Below are positions 31,600-44,400 of a stretch of DNA of 64,000 nt, piece by piece (position 1 is the first letter of the stretch; each line of letters opens with the position of its first letter). The position numbers and the translations under genes are program-made. The notes beneath the pieces are model-generated. The model searched no databases. It was not told the DNA's origin and saw only the letters and a program-made list of their open reading frames with translations. Source of the DNA: Imbricaverruca yamaguchii (Eukaryota; Arthropoda; Thecostraca; Neoverrucidae); contig JAOTOL010001633.1 in the NCBI GenBank assembly GCA_034440575.1, positions 2,575,001 to 2,639,000 of the forward strand, read 5' to 3'.

Positions 31600-32660
31600 G
31601 TTAACTGAATCCAGTTTGAAGTAGCCACGTGGGTTCATGTAGACGATTGATGAAAAATGCATCTGGGTTTGGTTGAGTAATGCCCATTCTGAACCTCGCA
31701 GGCAGCGTGTTGCCTACGTTTGCGCCCAGTGCGTAAGGTGGTCGTGTGGGACCTACGCGACCCTTAATTGAACGTTTGAGCTTATTGATGTTTGGTTCAT
31801 GCGTCAATTTTTTTTCGGGAAGGTTCCACGCTTTTGTTGTCGTCGGGAAGAAATGATTGTCTGGAACAAGACTATTCTATTTCGCGGGACTGTTAGTGTA
31901 GTTTAATTTCTGAGTCGCTTTTCTGTAATGTTCTGTCATGATTCAGTAACTCGTCGAATATAATTTGGAAGGCCTGCCTGCCTGATTTTGTGAAGCAATG
32001 GAAGCTGATGAATTTTTCGGCGTGTGCTCATGAAATCCCAATTTCCACCTAATTTTTTGATGATGATATACTGTAAGTGGTCTAGTTCCTCTTTTTAGTT
32101 TCTTTTTTAATTCTGTGTGCATTCGATTATCGTCCGCTTCGTGTATGGTGATGTAGTCAAACAAAGCCCGGATGTAAACGTACAAATTGCAGAAAATTGT
32201 ATTTAGGGTCTTACTTGCAACATGGTGAAGTGGGCTTGTGCACTTTGACCTTTAGAGTAATGTAGTTCGTATGGCTGTTAAAACGTAAGTAAGAAAAAAG
32301 TGTGAGGTCAAGGTGTTTATGGTTGTTTGTTTATTATTAGCTGGCTCCTTATTCTGAGTTAAAGTGATTTACTGATACTTTTGCATGTCAATGTTTACTG
32401 GGTCGTTTTTGCTGCGTTAAATTGTGTGCCGCGTTTTGTTCCAAATTCGTGTACAATATCGAGGTCTTTTTTAATTGATTTCTGAATTGATTGTTGTTGA
32501 TGACTCGAATTGTAAAACGACGTGTCAGCGAATAAAAATGTATTCGTAGTCAGGCCCGCCAATTAATTTCAATGTATAGATGCCGGTCCCAAAAAGGCCA
32601 AAGTCCCAAGGTCCCGAGACAGATCTCTGTGGGTAGCCAACATTTCTAGTCGTCGTTGGT
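31600..32660 (-). mobile_element. Heavily decayed LINE reverse-transcriptase fragment
   Basis: On the minus strand, translation in changing frames shows FLFADTSFYNSS (about 32510-32550; a FADD motif with one Asp lost), then KSIKKDLDIVHEFG. Further on come YIRALFDYITIHEADD (near 32150-32190) and a C-terminal FFPTTTKAWNL block (about 31818-31860), typical of Jockey/CR1/I-type ORF2. Stops and frameshifts are frequent. It looks the oldest of the four LINE fragments. Confidence 0.65.
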
Positions 32661-34162
32661 AGTATGCTATTTCCGACCCTTACACACCGTTCCTTATTAT
32701 CTATGTATGATTATAGCCAACTTAGAGCAGTACCTGTAATTCTGCAATAATTTTTGCACTTAAAAATGAGCCCTGCATGCCGTATAGTACCACATGGTGG
32801 CTGGGTTGCAAACTGAGACACTCGTAGGAGCATCGTAACGTGCGTGATTTGGAACAACGACAAGCCTTCTGGAGTAGAAGGTAACATAAAGCCACGCATT
32901 GGCACTGCCTACGTGCGATGATTGTAGCAGGAGGGGGGAGGGTGAGGTGAAATAATGGAAAATTAGCTTTCGAAAAGTTCCCAAATTGGAAATGATATCG
33001 AAAGATGAACGTACCAAACTTTCCTAGCATATACAATATTGTGAGATGAACTTCGAGCTCGGACAAGGTAACATGTCCAGTTGTGTTGCCATGTGGGGAT
33101 GGTTTCCTCGACTTTCCTCGATTCCGACGTTGGACACTGCCGGCCCTGGATTCCGTGGCAAGCTGGGACAATACGGAAAAGGGAATATACTGCATAACCC
33201 AATAATACGGAGAACTGGTTCTGTGAATTTCTTGAAGTGCAAAGCACAAATAGTTACTCGTGTATAAACGCTCTTTTGGCAAAGCAGGAGGGAAATACTA
33301 TTTCTTAGTTGCAGAGCAAGGCGGCACTGGAACGGCAATCAATCTCGACCGCTCGTGCAACCGTAGATTCGTTCCAAAGTTTCCCTGCTCCTGTTTTAGT
33401 ATTTTAGAACAGGGGCTTTTAAACCGAGGAACTCACATTCTGGGGGAGCAGAACTTTTGGGGGGAGGGAGACATGCGGATATATACTCAAGGGGATTATG
33501 CGGCCTGAATGTTGATAGGAGTTGATAATATCCCAGAGGTCGGTAGGGCAATCCGAATCGTCTACTATCTGAAGATCCATACTAACGTCGTAATTCACAA
33601 GAATCGACAAGCTATGCTGCATCGAGAGCATCCCCGATTTGCCCCACAGACAACGCAAGCCGTGTTTCGCGGAGGAGATGGATTATGAAATCAGAACAAG
33701 TGAAAAGTTTCAGAAACGAACACAGAACTCTCAATAAGGCTAAGAACTCTGCTTTTGTTGTCCCTGCTAAAATCCTGGGCGATGTGAACAAAAAAGAAAA
33801 CGAAATAGCAGTGTTTTTTTTTGCAGACAACCCGCACGTTTTCTCATCTCTAGATGTGTGCGTGTGACCCTGGCATGCGTGTATAGACCGTCTTCAAACA
33901 ACCATCTGGACAAACTTCAGAGGTCACCGGACATCCGCAGCAAGGCGGTCAGGGATAACGGCGGAAAACACGTGGTCGCATTTGGTCGGGTCAGCCTAGA
34001 GAGGAACATACTTGCACCATGTGTCAGGTGTGTGGTGCTTCCGAGACCTCGCAGGATCGTGACTTCCCATATACGCAGAGGTGCAGCTCCTCGAAAACCG
34101 GAAGCATCTTCGGGAAACACGTCCGCTGGAAAACGCGATATTGCGTACTTTGAAACCTAGCT
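32661..34162. other. No gene recognised
   Basis: AT-rich, short open frames only. No repeat unit or family resemblance seen. Confidence 0.45.
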
Positions 34163-35440
34163 TTAACACGCGCCCTGGAGGTGGAAAAATCCGCCTACCC
34201 CTCCGGTTTTTCGTAGATAACTCCAGATTTTACCGGCCGACATACGCCATTGCTTGTGTACCTGCTTATAATTGACCGGTGCGATGTTTAAAGTAAGAAA
34301 GATGAAAATCGACCGATATAGCCAGACCACAAATATCGGCGCTGATGCGCTTCCCGTATACTAGCAAAAAGGAAGTGTTCTTGGCAAAACTAGCGACTAG
34401 ACTGGTGTACATTGCCATGCTATATTGTTTAAAAGTCATGTCAGGTCACCGAGGTTAAGTCAGGTCAAGTTTATGACAGGTTAACACACGCCCTGGAGGG
34501 GGATGGCGAAATCCGCCCACCGCTCCGATTTTTCGTACATAACTCCATATTGTACAGGCCGATATACGCCATTTTTTTGCGTAGCTACTTGGAAATGATG
34601 GGCGCATTGCTTAAAGTAAGAAAAATGAAAATCGGCCGAAGAACATTTCAAGTTAGGGGCCGTTAAAGTAAAAACAATTCGTAGCACCAGACCACAAAAA
34701 TTGGCGCTGATGCGCTTCCCGTATATTGGCAGAAGGGAACCGTTCTTGAAAACACTAGCGGCTTGTTTGATGCATTTTGTTATGCTATATAATTTAAAAG
34801 TCATGTTAGGTCGCCGAGGTCAAGTCATGACAAGTTCATGACAGGTTAATAGAACCAAACCCGGCGAACTGGAATGTTGTCAAAAATTCAAATGACTGTC
34901 ATGCGATTGATGTCACTTTACATGTTACTCCCTACACATCCCGACATCTATTGTTTGCCATTATGTGTCTAATCGTTTCCATACTGTATTCATGTATTTC
35001 ACTCCTTTCTTTGCGAAGCCGATTGTGCCGAACCGCCCAACGGAGCAGTCGGGTGGGCAGCCCGGTTCCGGTAGCTGGAGCAGGTAATGCCCTGCTAAAG
35101 TGCTCCTATATAGGTGACCTGAGGTCAAATAGCGGATCTGGCATCTGTATTGCATTATTAGTAATGTCCAAAACATCATTAATGCCAATTTTGGAGCATT
35201 TAAACACAATCACAGCGATCCATAACATCGACAAGCCAATCCACGCAAAACCAGAATATTTTGCGATTTTTACCTCATTTGACCTTGAAGATATTGACCT
35301 GAGGTCATGAAATTTGCACACAATGGCGTTCACTATCGGGCCCATCCACCCTGCGAAATTTTGTTGCTCTGGACTGAGTAAGTAGCGCGTAATTTTCCTA
35401 TGCGCGTAATTTTCCCGAGGCCCTCCAGGGCGCGTGTTAA
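34163..35440. mobile_element. TTAA-flanked inverted-repeat element with internal duplication
   Basis: Left end TTAACACGCGCCCTGGAGG (34163-34181) and right end CCTCCAGGGCGCGTGTTAA (35422-35440) are perfect 19-bp inverted repeats including TTAA. A second left end (TTAACACACGCCCTGGAGG) starts at 34481. The segments 34163-34480 and 34481-34845 are diverged tandem copies of each other (shared AAAGTAAGAAA, CGCTGATGCGCTTCCCGTAT and TTTAAAAGTCATGT). There is no transposase ORF. The structure suggests a non-autonomous element using TTAA sites, as piggyBac relatives do, but the superfamily is inferred only from TTAA. Confidence 0.65.
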
Positions 35441-36810
35441 GTGGCTAAGCTTGTTTTTAGCAGCCACATCCATTTCCAGTCAGTTTCCGTACTCCACCAG
35501 GTATAATTGCTTTGAATGAAGCTGTGTGGCTTGAAAATGATTGTAGCTATACGACAGATCCGTCGTGCACCTATAGTTACTTTGTTGTCGTCACTTATAA
35601 TCGCTTTGTGACACATGCATGCATTGGACAACGTAGGCGGCTTTTCTGCATTCAGACTATTACTCAATTTTGTGGAATATTCCAATAAGTCGCAACAAGC
35701 AAATGATGTCATTGGGTTGAAATTTTGCAGAAATGAAGAACGTCTCGTGACGCATACGCAGTCTAATGGTCAACCAACACGAATTATTGTTTGATCATTA
35801 GACCCTGGTCTTCTCCACCCTTTTGCCTTGCTTGAAGATCATCGTCGCTCAGCTTCTGCTCATCGGTACCACATGGAGCGCGCCATCGATCGTCGGAGTC
35901 GACGCGGTCGGCGGTCGGCGGCCATCTACACGGCGGTAGCGGCAGCTGTGCTTAGAGTGACTGCCGCTTCAGGGATAGCTCGGCAGCTGCTTTTGTGGTG
36001 GCCGCAGCGTCCGAGGTCAGGGGTCAGAGGTACGAGGTTAGATGTCAGGGGCCAAAGGTCAGAGGTCAGACGTCAGAGGTGTCAATGCCACACTATAACT
36101 GCCCTGAAAACTGATTTGGCAACTACCAGTTAGGAGGTGTCCCACCAGGTACTTTGCGGCTGTGCCCTTAGAAATGCAATCGCCCCTCATGCTTAAGGGA
36201 TCATTTTGGAATATTAGTTGTGCAGCTTCCTTTGGGGAGGCTGGCGTCTCTTTGACATGCTTTTTATTTGGTATTATTTAGCCCTGATTCCACCCGTTAT
36301 GTTTATTCTGGCATTGTTGGTAGTTTGCTTCCATTGTTATTTGACACGCCACACAGAACATGTCCCATACGGTGAAATACGCTTTGTTTTCTTGGACACA
36401 TCTCGGCAACACGTCTTCACGCGGCGGTCCTTCAATGGCCCGCAGTAATTTTGTTTAATGAAACTGAGGCATGCATATTGAGTTGACTTGCATTTGTGCA
36501 GCAACGATCTACACGACGGCATACTAAACACCCTGCATGGTGCATTTCAATGGTGCACACGGCGGCACGATAACCACTCTCCATGATGCCTTGCAATGGT
36601 GCACATGCGGCATAGCAACCACTCTCCATGGTGCATTTCAATGCACTTCGATGACTTACGCGGACCATCTGATTGAGCGTTGTCAGGACAACTCAAGGCC
36701 TACTTCTTGTCTCTATTTTTAACACCCACCATCGATGGTTTGACCAAAAGGACCTGTTCGTGACTGACCTCATGAGGCACTGACTCAGGTGCCATTGGTC
36801 CACAGACTCG
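35441..36810. other. No gene recognised; AGGTCA-rich cluster inside
   Basis: 36014-36085 has repeated AGGTCA/GGGTCA half-sites. 36530-36650 has three loose copies of a CTCCATGRTGCMTTKCAATG motif. Otherwise unique. Confidence 0.45.
36014..36085 (+). promoter_or_regulatory. Cluster of AGGTCA-type half-sites (DR1 spacing)
   Basis: AGGTCAGGGGTCA and AAGGTCAGAGGTCA each form direct repeats with one-base spacing, with AGGTAC, AGGTTA and CGTCAG variants around them. DR1 is the layout bound by RXR/HNF4-type nuclear receptors. A simple tandem repeat could produce the same pattern; function is unproven. Confidence 0.25.
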
Positions 36811-38150
36811 GATGGCTTTTTTCAGTTACCAGCTGAGCCTGTTGCGTTGTGGCGAGCGCATTCTTCAGCCTTGTGGCGTCCACGCGATACCCTGTAGGGT
36901 AGAACCGTTACTGTTGAACAGAACTTCACCATGTTCGGATGCATACTGCACCTCTGTTGTTCAGAGTTTCCTGCCATCTCTGTCGGCAGAACCAGAGTGA
37001 GTTTCTGTCACTACATTTCCCACAAATGTATGATATGTTCGATTAAAGTAAACAGACCTGACTCAGATAACACTGTGATAAAGTCACGGTCTTTCGGACG
37101 AGTGGATACCTCGGAACTGACCCTTGACCTTAGTGAGATCGACTGGGCCCAGGTCACTGGTCGCATCTCAGTAACTGACAAATGGGACACCCTGCTGAGA
37201 TTGCTGACACATATTCTCGACGAGCACCTGCCACTCAGAAACATCAAAATTCGGAGCCCAACAGCACCACATGTTAGTGAAGCTATCAAACAGCTCATGG
37301 ATCGGCGAAATGTAGCCTTGCACTTGCTAAATAGAAACACATCCAAAGTACTTAACCGAGTATTCGATCAGCTATTAGAGCTGGCTGTAGGGAAGACATC
37401 ATCGGAAAGATAGCTCAGGAAGGCCCATCAGCTGCATTGCCTGCTACCAAACCCATTATCGACTCCAAAAAAGGCTCACAGAGTTCAACCTCAGGTCCTA
37501 CCTGAGCAGCTAAATCAATGTTTTTTTTTAAGTGTCGGACCAAAAGTACCAGCAGAGGTCAAACGCCAGGCAAACATGCCTGAACACACACTTCCCAGTT
37601 GTCGGCTATCACGCGTCTCTACCAGCTCCCATAAAATACTACCCATATCTCTTGAACAGCTAGCCAAAATCGTCATAGACATGAGAAGCACATGTGCCTG
37701 CGGAACCGACGGGATCTGTATTAAGTTTGCCAAATTTCTGTTTTTTTCCTAATCGGCGAAGTGCTGCTTGACATTATTTCCACATGCCTGGCTACAGCAG
37801 ATAACCCCTCCACTTGGAAACAATCAATGATAACCCCCATTCACAAATCAGGAGATCCTTCGGATCCCTCTAATTTTAGGTCAGTCTCATCGGTTCCGTT
37901 TATCGTCCAGATCACCGAGAGGGTAGTGCAGAAACAATTTTATCACTACCTGAACTCAAACCACTCACTGGCCCAAACTCAGCACGGCTTCAGACCACGC
38001 CACTCTACGGAAGCCGCTCTTATCTCAGTCACGGACAAAATACTAGCAGCAATGGGTCACTCAGAAGTATATCTCCTTTGCATTCTGGACATAAGTAAAT
38101 GGTTCGACGTAACAGACCACACTAAACTGCTCACTAAACTAGGACTAAAT
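36810..38150 (+). mobile_element. Truncated Jockey/CR1-type LINE, endonuclease end to RT motif A
   Basis: The 36931-37413 frame carries an endonuclease C-terminal end (SHKCMICSIKVNRPD, from an SDHCMI-type motif) and the linker DKWDTLLRLLTHILDEHLPL. After frameshifts, 37540-37700 holds the pre-RT segment, and 37761-38189 the start of the RT (NFRSVSSVPFIVQITERVV, TQHGFRPRHSTEAAL, motif A LDISKWFDVTDHTKLL). Homology stops at about 38145, before motifs B and C, so the element is 3'-truncated or interrupted. Confidence 0.82.
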
Positions 38151-39319
38151 AAAAAAGAAACAATCTGCTACTCGCAACTTGAAAAATGATCCATTACTTT
38201 TTTCAGTTCGATGTATTTGCGTCAAATGTGCGCTTGCGCATGCTGAACTGAACATGTCGACAGGCTGCTGTGTGCGTGCGGGCTGCGGTGCAAACTGTGG
38301 CATCCGGTCATAGTTTACACTGCGGTGCCGCGGTGAGTCGGCGCAGCTGAGACGCGATTTCCAGAAACACTGCCGGACCTGCCAGGCCCCAACTGCTGGC
38401 TCACTATTGACGTCACCTCGTATCACTGCGGCAGTCAACGGTTTGCGTCACAGTCAACATGCGCGGCCAGGCACGGTGAGCGCCTGAGGCCATGCGCGGC
38501 CAGGTACGGTGCACACTTGAAGTACGACTCTCGGAAAGTCCGGCTGGATGTGGGGGCGGCGGGGGACGCAACTCTCGCCTGCGTCCAAGTTTCCAGTCAC
38601 GCTCGCGCGAAACAGGCTCGAACGGGCATCGGGTGAGACCAGCCGAATGTCGACACACTGCGACCGGCGGAACTCGCGGGTGCCGAGACAAAAATCGTCT
38701 TCCATGTGTCGGTTCCGTCAGTCCGTTTCTCTGTGAGCGGATGCGACGACACTCGCGAACGAAGTGGCGGGTTTTACTGCGGCTGCTATATACCTGCTCA
38801 GATCGACATGTAGTTTGCCGCAGCTGCCGCCAGCCGAAGCGACGCCCGGTGTTCAGCCGCGTTTGGAATGCGCATAAATTGCCGCAAGTTTTCTTATCGG
38901 CGCGCGTGAAGTGCTATTTTTGCGCTCGCGCGAACCTTGACTTCACAAATTGTACCGAACGGCCCGAGACGCCTGGGTACAGATGTCGGCATACGCTTTC
39001 GGACGTGGCTCGAGACGCATTGGCACTGCTGTTCCCAGTCTGAAAGCAAATGAGCTGATGGCTGATATCGAGCGAAGCGGTTCGAATATTTGATCAGCGA
39101 CGCGCCTCCTGTCCGGGGAATCCCGAGCCTGATGTTGTCCGGTCACCAGAGCCATCACGTAACTGCATGGTGGAGTCATACCTAAGTGTAAAGTAAGTTA
39201 CCATGTAGCCTGACATGTACGGTCAATATACAATTTTATTTGTTTGTTCATGTCTGGACTCTCCATCCAATTTTCCACATAGTAAGTGTGGGTAGTTATG
39301 ATGAACGTAAATCACACAG

Positions 39320-39320
<1 letters not shown>
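38151..39320. other. No gene recognised
   Basis: GC-rich block at 38400-39050 with one 183-residue open frame of no recognised family. Confidence 0.4.

Positions 39321-39393
<73 letters not shown>
39321..39393. repeat. (CA)n microsatellite
   Basis: Uninterrupted CA dinucleotides for about 73 bp. Confidence 0.99.
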
Positions 39394-39396
<3 letters not shown>

Positions 39397-41487
39397 TGCA
39401 TGTTTGCCGTGAATATCGAGGACCGTGGTCTGGTAGTCACTAACGAGGACACCCTGTAGTTTCCATTGGAGGATCATTGACATTTTTATGTGTCATAGAG
39501 CAACATCTGCCGAGTACAATGGAGGTTCGATTTGGGAAGAAATGTCCAATTGTTGTATCCTAGGGCGAATTTGAATTCCGGGGACAGGATCGCATTCATA
39601 TGCAGAAAGAGGACATTGCCTGAATTGGACACCGATTGCCATTCTCAAAACCTCAGCAAATCCAGGCCTGTTTACACGAGCCAGAGTCCTTTCAGAAGTA
39701 CCATTCTAACTTTCTTTGAAGTCTCTATTAGCTAAGTTTCTCAAAGCATTAGATCAGCTAGGAACCGTACAGACACTGGTTGTGGCAGAACGGACAGAGC
39801 TGTTCCGCAAGAAAGCTTCACTGTAAATCTCTATAAATCTGCATGGAAGTCATCTAGGAGGTCCGAGATGACAGAAAGCAACTGCTCCGCCAATGCTAAA
39901 TATGTGTCAGCAGCACGGACGCAGCGTAAACAGCAGTTTTGTATCCGAGCATGACTTCATAGTCAAGGACGATATCAATGTGTCCATGCGCTGCGAAAAA
40001 GTACAACCAAATTTCTTGCGTAAATCATTCAACACATGAAAAATACAAGATAAAGCTTGAGCAAAATTAATGGAGGCCTTTTCAAACATCACAAGCCCAC
40101 AAGGCGCAATAGTTAAGTTGTGTCACCATTGCTAGCTTTTTACACGAGCGTCGCCACCGTTGGAGTCCCTGGGGCTTGGTCCAAACCCATCTAATGTTTA
40201 GGTGGTACCCAATCCCACCTGGAAGTCTGACAAACTTTGGCAACATACGGTATCTTATATACTAAATACGGTTCTGTTCAGGCATGTCTTGCGCATTCTT
40301 GATTTCCTGTGCCTGGCAGCTCGGGAGGACCCTTATTTAGTAAGCTCCGTATGGAGCTCAGAAAGCTCATGTTTAAGTGGAGAGCCCTTCCCAAGGACCT
40401 CTAGATTGCCGACTTGTTCACGATGACTCCTCTTGTTCATGCTGCACGGTTCGGGAGCCCCTTTTTGGCAGGCCCCTGACGCGATACTCATATTGCATAC
40501 GCCTACACCGTATGCAATAGATCGCGAATTTCTGTGCACAATTCGTGACTGTCGGCAGCAAACTATATGGCCCCATGTCAGATACTGTGAAAGAACTCAG
40601 GTGACTGACTGTCAAGCAGCTCATTGATTCCCACACTGGGCGTACTGTGCAGACTAGCATTATAGCCGGCCAGCTTGGCTGCCTCCGCCGTACCATCGGG
40701 CAGCGCGCCAACCGGAGACACAACGCAAGTACACAACACAAGAGCTCAAACCACCGGGACACTTCCAAAAATCCGCACAGAAGGGTGTGTGTGTGGGGGG
40801 GGGGGGGGCACGGTCTGTGCGACCGATGCATAGACAAGCTGAGTGGACTCGGCATCGATCCACTATAACCGGCTTCCCGAGCCATTCTGAGGCGTGCTGT
40901 CAAGTGGCAGATGTCGGCTTCATATGGGCCCGAGCGGTATCTGATTATCATGGTTGTGTATGTTGCGATGGCGCTTAACCTGTTACATTTTTAAGGTCTA
41001 TGATGACGTGCAGGAGCAAAAAGCCCCATGGTGGTGAATATTACGCGAATACATCCATCCGCCCGGAGGCCGTATTTTGGAAGTCCTTCGTGTTCAAAAG
41101 GTTCCCTTTTAAACATCCCCTTGTTCCTGAAGCTCATGCTCAGAATGACAGTCTCACCACCCTGCTTAGGCCCTGATCGGAACAATAGTGTACATTTCTG
41201 AAAATAAGTGGGGATGCAAAAGTGTGTTGGAGCCAACATTTGTCCACGGACTACCATACAATTCATTATAAGCATGTACAAACACTGAAGATCCATTTTG
41301 CCAATGTGTACCAATTCCACACCTCATGGATCGGGAGGCACTTATCCTTTGCGCCTTGTCGTAATATCCAAGGTGGTATCCAAACGTCCATTGGCCGATC
41401 ATTGCATGCGTTTTCAATGTTGCGCTTCCATTGACTGAAACATGCCCTTAAAATGTTCTGAGGTGCTTTTTCATATGGCTAAATGTT
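39394..41487. other. No gene recognised; G14 run at 40795-40808
   Basis: Short open frames only. A GTGTGTGTG stretch runs into 14 G residues. Confidence 0.45.
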
Positions 41488-41662
41488 ATACGTAATGGGT
41501 GTAATACGTCAGGGGCGTAATAATCAGGGCTGTAATACGTCAGAGGTGTAATACGTCAGGGGTGTAATACGTCAGGGGTGTAATACGTCAGGGGTGTAAT
41601 ACGTCAGAGGTGTAATACGTCAGGGGTGTACTACGTAAGGGGTGTAACACGTCAGGGGTGTT
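41488..41662. repeat. 16-bp minisatellite, about 10 copies
   Basis: Unit GTAATACGTCAGGGGT with few substitutions (AGAGGT, CTACGTAAG). Confidence 0.96.
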
Positions 41663-42164
41663 TGGCGGGCTGCAGGGATGGACATGCATCTGCACAAATA
41701 TAATTATCCATCCATTTCCTTGTTTGGGGGAGATTGGCACTGCCCTTTTAAGAGTCTTCTTTCTCAGGTCTTCGTAGCCAATTTATAGGTGTGTGGTACC
41801 TGGCAATGAGGTATGAGGTATCAGGTACCTCATATTGGCATGATATATCTAGCACTCAGATAAGAAGTAACTCAACAATGTTCTGGCGCCATTTTATCAA
41901 CATCTCCCAAACCCTTAATGATATTCTGTAAGCTGAAATGATCAATTTCATAACATTAGAAAGCATACTCCCTCAATTATACCAAACCTGAATGTAACTT
42001 GCATGCTAATTGTTTCTTACCACTATTGTTCAGTTTCGGCAGCATTTGCGCCAGCGCAGCTTTCTGCTGCGCAAGCTTATCGCTCACGTGCTATTGATGG
42101 CTGAGCGTAACAGTGAAGGCCAGACATATCACACGGGAAAAGGTGCATGTTAACTTGGTCATAC

Positions 42165-42560
42165 CTAGTTTTTTGGTGGGGTCGGACCACACTAGGAAAA
42201 CTGTCAACTTCGGAAAAATACATCTTCATGATCCCGCAGTGTCTGCACCAGGCGACATCTGTATCATGTGGATGACCTCGCCCGAAGGTCCCGCCACGAG
42301 TTCGCCGGTCGGGTTTCCGCCGCAGGCAGGGCTGCCATGGCCCGCGGCATGGCCGACGAGTGGACCCAACTGCCCGCCTGACCTGTCGGTAAAGATGTGC
42401 CACCTTTGAAAAGAGTGCTTCAGCAATTACGTAGCATGGGCTACAGGGACGCGAAAAGTATGTATATATTGGGAGGACAATGTTTTGTTTACGACGCTGC
42501 ACATCTGGATTCAACGTCACCAAGGCGAAGGTTGTATTAGCAATATTGTGGGTCTTCACT
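42165..42560. repeat. Dispersed element of unknown family, copy 1
   Basis: Shares GGTGGGGTC-GACC, a middle block (ATCTGTATCATGTGGATGACCTCG) and an ACCTTTGAA-containing 3' block with 45736-45975 in the same order and orientation. A minus-strand frame (about 42226-42426, MLKHSFQRWHIF...) is open but unrecognised. Confidence 0.55.
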
Positions 42561-44208
42561 TTTCGCCTTCAGGCCAGATCAAAGAAAGCTTAATGTCGTT
42601 TCAGATATTGTTATCATACTGAATTCTGACGGCTCATATATTTCAAGGATGTGAGCCGAGATGCTTGCTCGCGTCAGGCCTGCGAAAATGAACATTCGTA
42701 TGTTAGGCTGAATGCAGTTTCATGTTAGTCGATATAGATGAAAATTGCAACACACCATTGCTAATTAGTACAAAATCTGAACGAACAGGAAATGGGATGG
42801 CAATATAACATGCAAAAACGGCAATGCCTGCAAACCAATATGTGTCCAGACGATGGGTACTAAACAATGGATATTGCATCTTATCACGGGAAACGATCAA
42901 CAACAATGCAACATACGGATAATGTTAGCTCTACATAGTGTCAGTTTGCAGTTGAGCGTGGGTGTGGTGAATCATGACAAAATAGGGCAAGGGAGCGCGC
43001 AAAGTGAAATTTTGCTTCGTAAAAAAGCATGCGGAGGAAAAAGTATGAAGACAACTACGAACATTATTATAATCGGAGGAGGGGAACACTAAGCACACAT
43101 GTAATAATCGAGTTATTAAACATTCGAAGGGAGGGAAGTGCAATTTCATGTCATAGTTATGCATGACAATCACTATTTTCATGCAAAGAGCTTCTCAATG
43201 ATTCCCACACAGTTTCCGACATATAGGAGCGGTCCGTCGGGGCGGATCGGGTGAAATGGTTATTGATGTGTTTTCAGGAGCATCCTGGGTGCTGAGAGCA
43301 AACCTCCGAGATATCGAGGCACGCACAAAAATCAGAATTGAAGTTCTGTTGACACAATTATATACGACACAATACCGCAAGTCCTGCACAGCACCTCTCC
43401 GCCGGGAGATTGGTACCATGCAGCATGCAGAAGAATCGACACAATGCATAATTGCACCCCGGTTCGTGTGAAGGCAATGCGTGTAGCTTGTGATGGCAAA
43501 GGTATACAGCTCATCCGTCAAAACCTATAAAGTGCTCGCAGCTCCCATCGATCATTAGGACTCGTACTGGGGCTATGTGTTGTGCGCATCTGCTTCAGTA
43601 TCAGGCAAGGGGAGGTTTAAGTTGGGGTTAGTATTGGGGGGGGGGAGGAAGGATTCCAAGACACATTACCCAGGTAGACCCCAACCTATTCATCACATTT
43701 CATCAGATTTTGTTAAGGACTGGCATCCTGTATTGTATGCGGTCCAGCCTATGACTCCGACATTTTTACGTGTCTAGATGCAACATAATCCACATGGGTT
43801 GACGCACCCTAAAACCCCAATAATCATCAACGTTTCTAGATCATTTGGTCACGAGGTAAGGCTATCAAACTTTAAAGGCCACAGCGAATGTTCATGCATC
43901 ATCTTGCTTGGAATGACCTTAGTTGTATCATTTAAACTGAGAAAGTGACGCAAGCTTTGAAAGCAGACGATATGCCAAATGAAAAAAATGGTGCGACTTT
44001 CTTATGTTAACCTTTGACAGCATGACCTCGCGACGATTCATTTATCTCGTGACCTTTTAAAAGGTCCTATGTTTATATTTCCATATTTTTCATCATCAGG
44101 TGCCCATTGAGTTGCGTAGCTGATGACGCATGTATTTTATTTTGCAAAGCCGACTCCATGATGGGTCAGAAGTCAAATTCCAGGGTCTGATACAGATACA
44201 GAAACAGA
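42561..44208. other. No gene recognised
   Basis: AT-rich unique sequence. It includes dispersed hairpin copy E (43776-43809) and a G9 run near 43635. Confidence 0.45.
43776..43809 (-). repeat. Short dispersed hairpin repeat, copy E (diverged)
   Basis: On the minus strand GGGTGC can pair with GCATCT through two G-U pairs. It is preceded by GGGGTTTTA as in other copies. Confidence 0.45.
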
Positions 44209-44246
44209 TCACGTAAGTCCCACTACAGATAGTGGGACTTACGTGA
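44209..44246. repeat. 16-bp perfect inverted repeat, 6-nt loop
   Basis: TCACGTAAGTCCCACT (44209-44224) and its exact complement (44231-44246) around ACAGAT. Confidence 0.97.
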
Positions 44247-44310
44247 CTGGGCGCATAACCGATATGGATGTTATTTAAATGCTCCTCATCTAAAAATCAC
44301 AATGGTGATA

Positions 44311-44400
44311 TTGTAGACTACGCCAGAGGTCACACGGGTCTTATTCGTTAGGTCACACGTGTCTTCTTCCGGAGGTCACACGTGTCAAGGAAGTCATGCG
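44311..44400. repeat. Short repeat of AGGTCACACGTGTC, three copies
   Basis: Units about 23-24 bp apart, two of the three containing a CACGTG E-box. No target gene nearby is known. Confidence 0.7.

Noticed and set aside
38492..39043. 183-aa ORF in a GC-rich block
   Set aside because: No family resemblance, no splice context, and length expected for GC-rich DNA.
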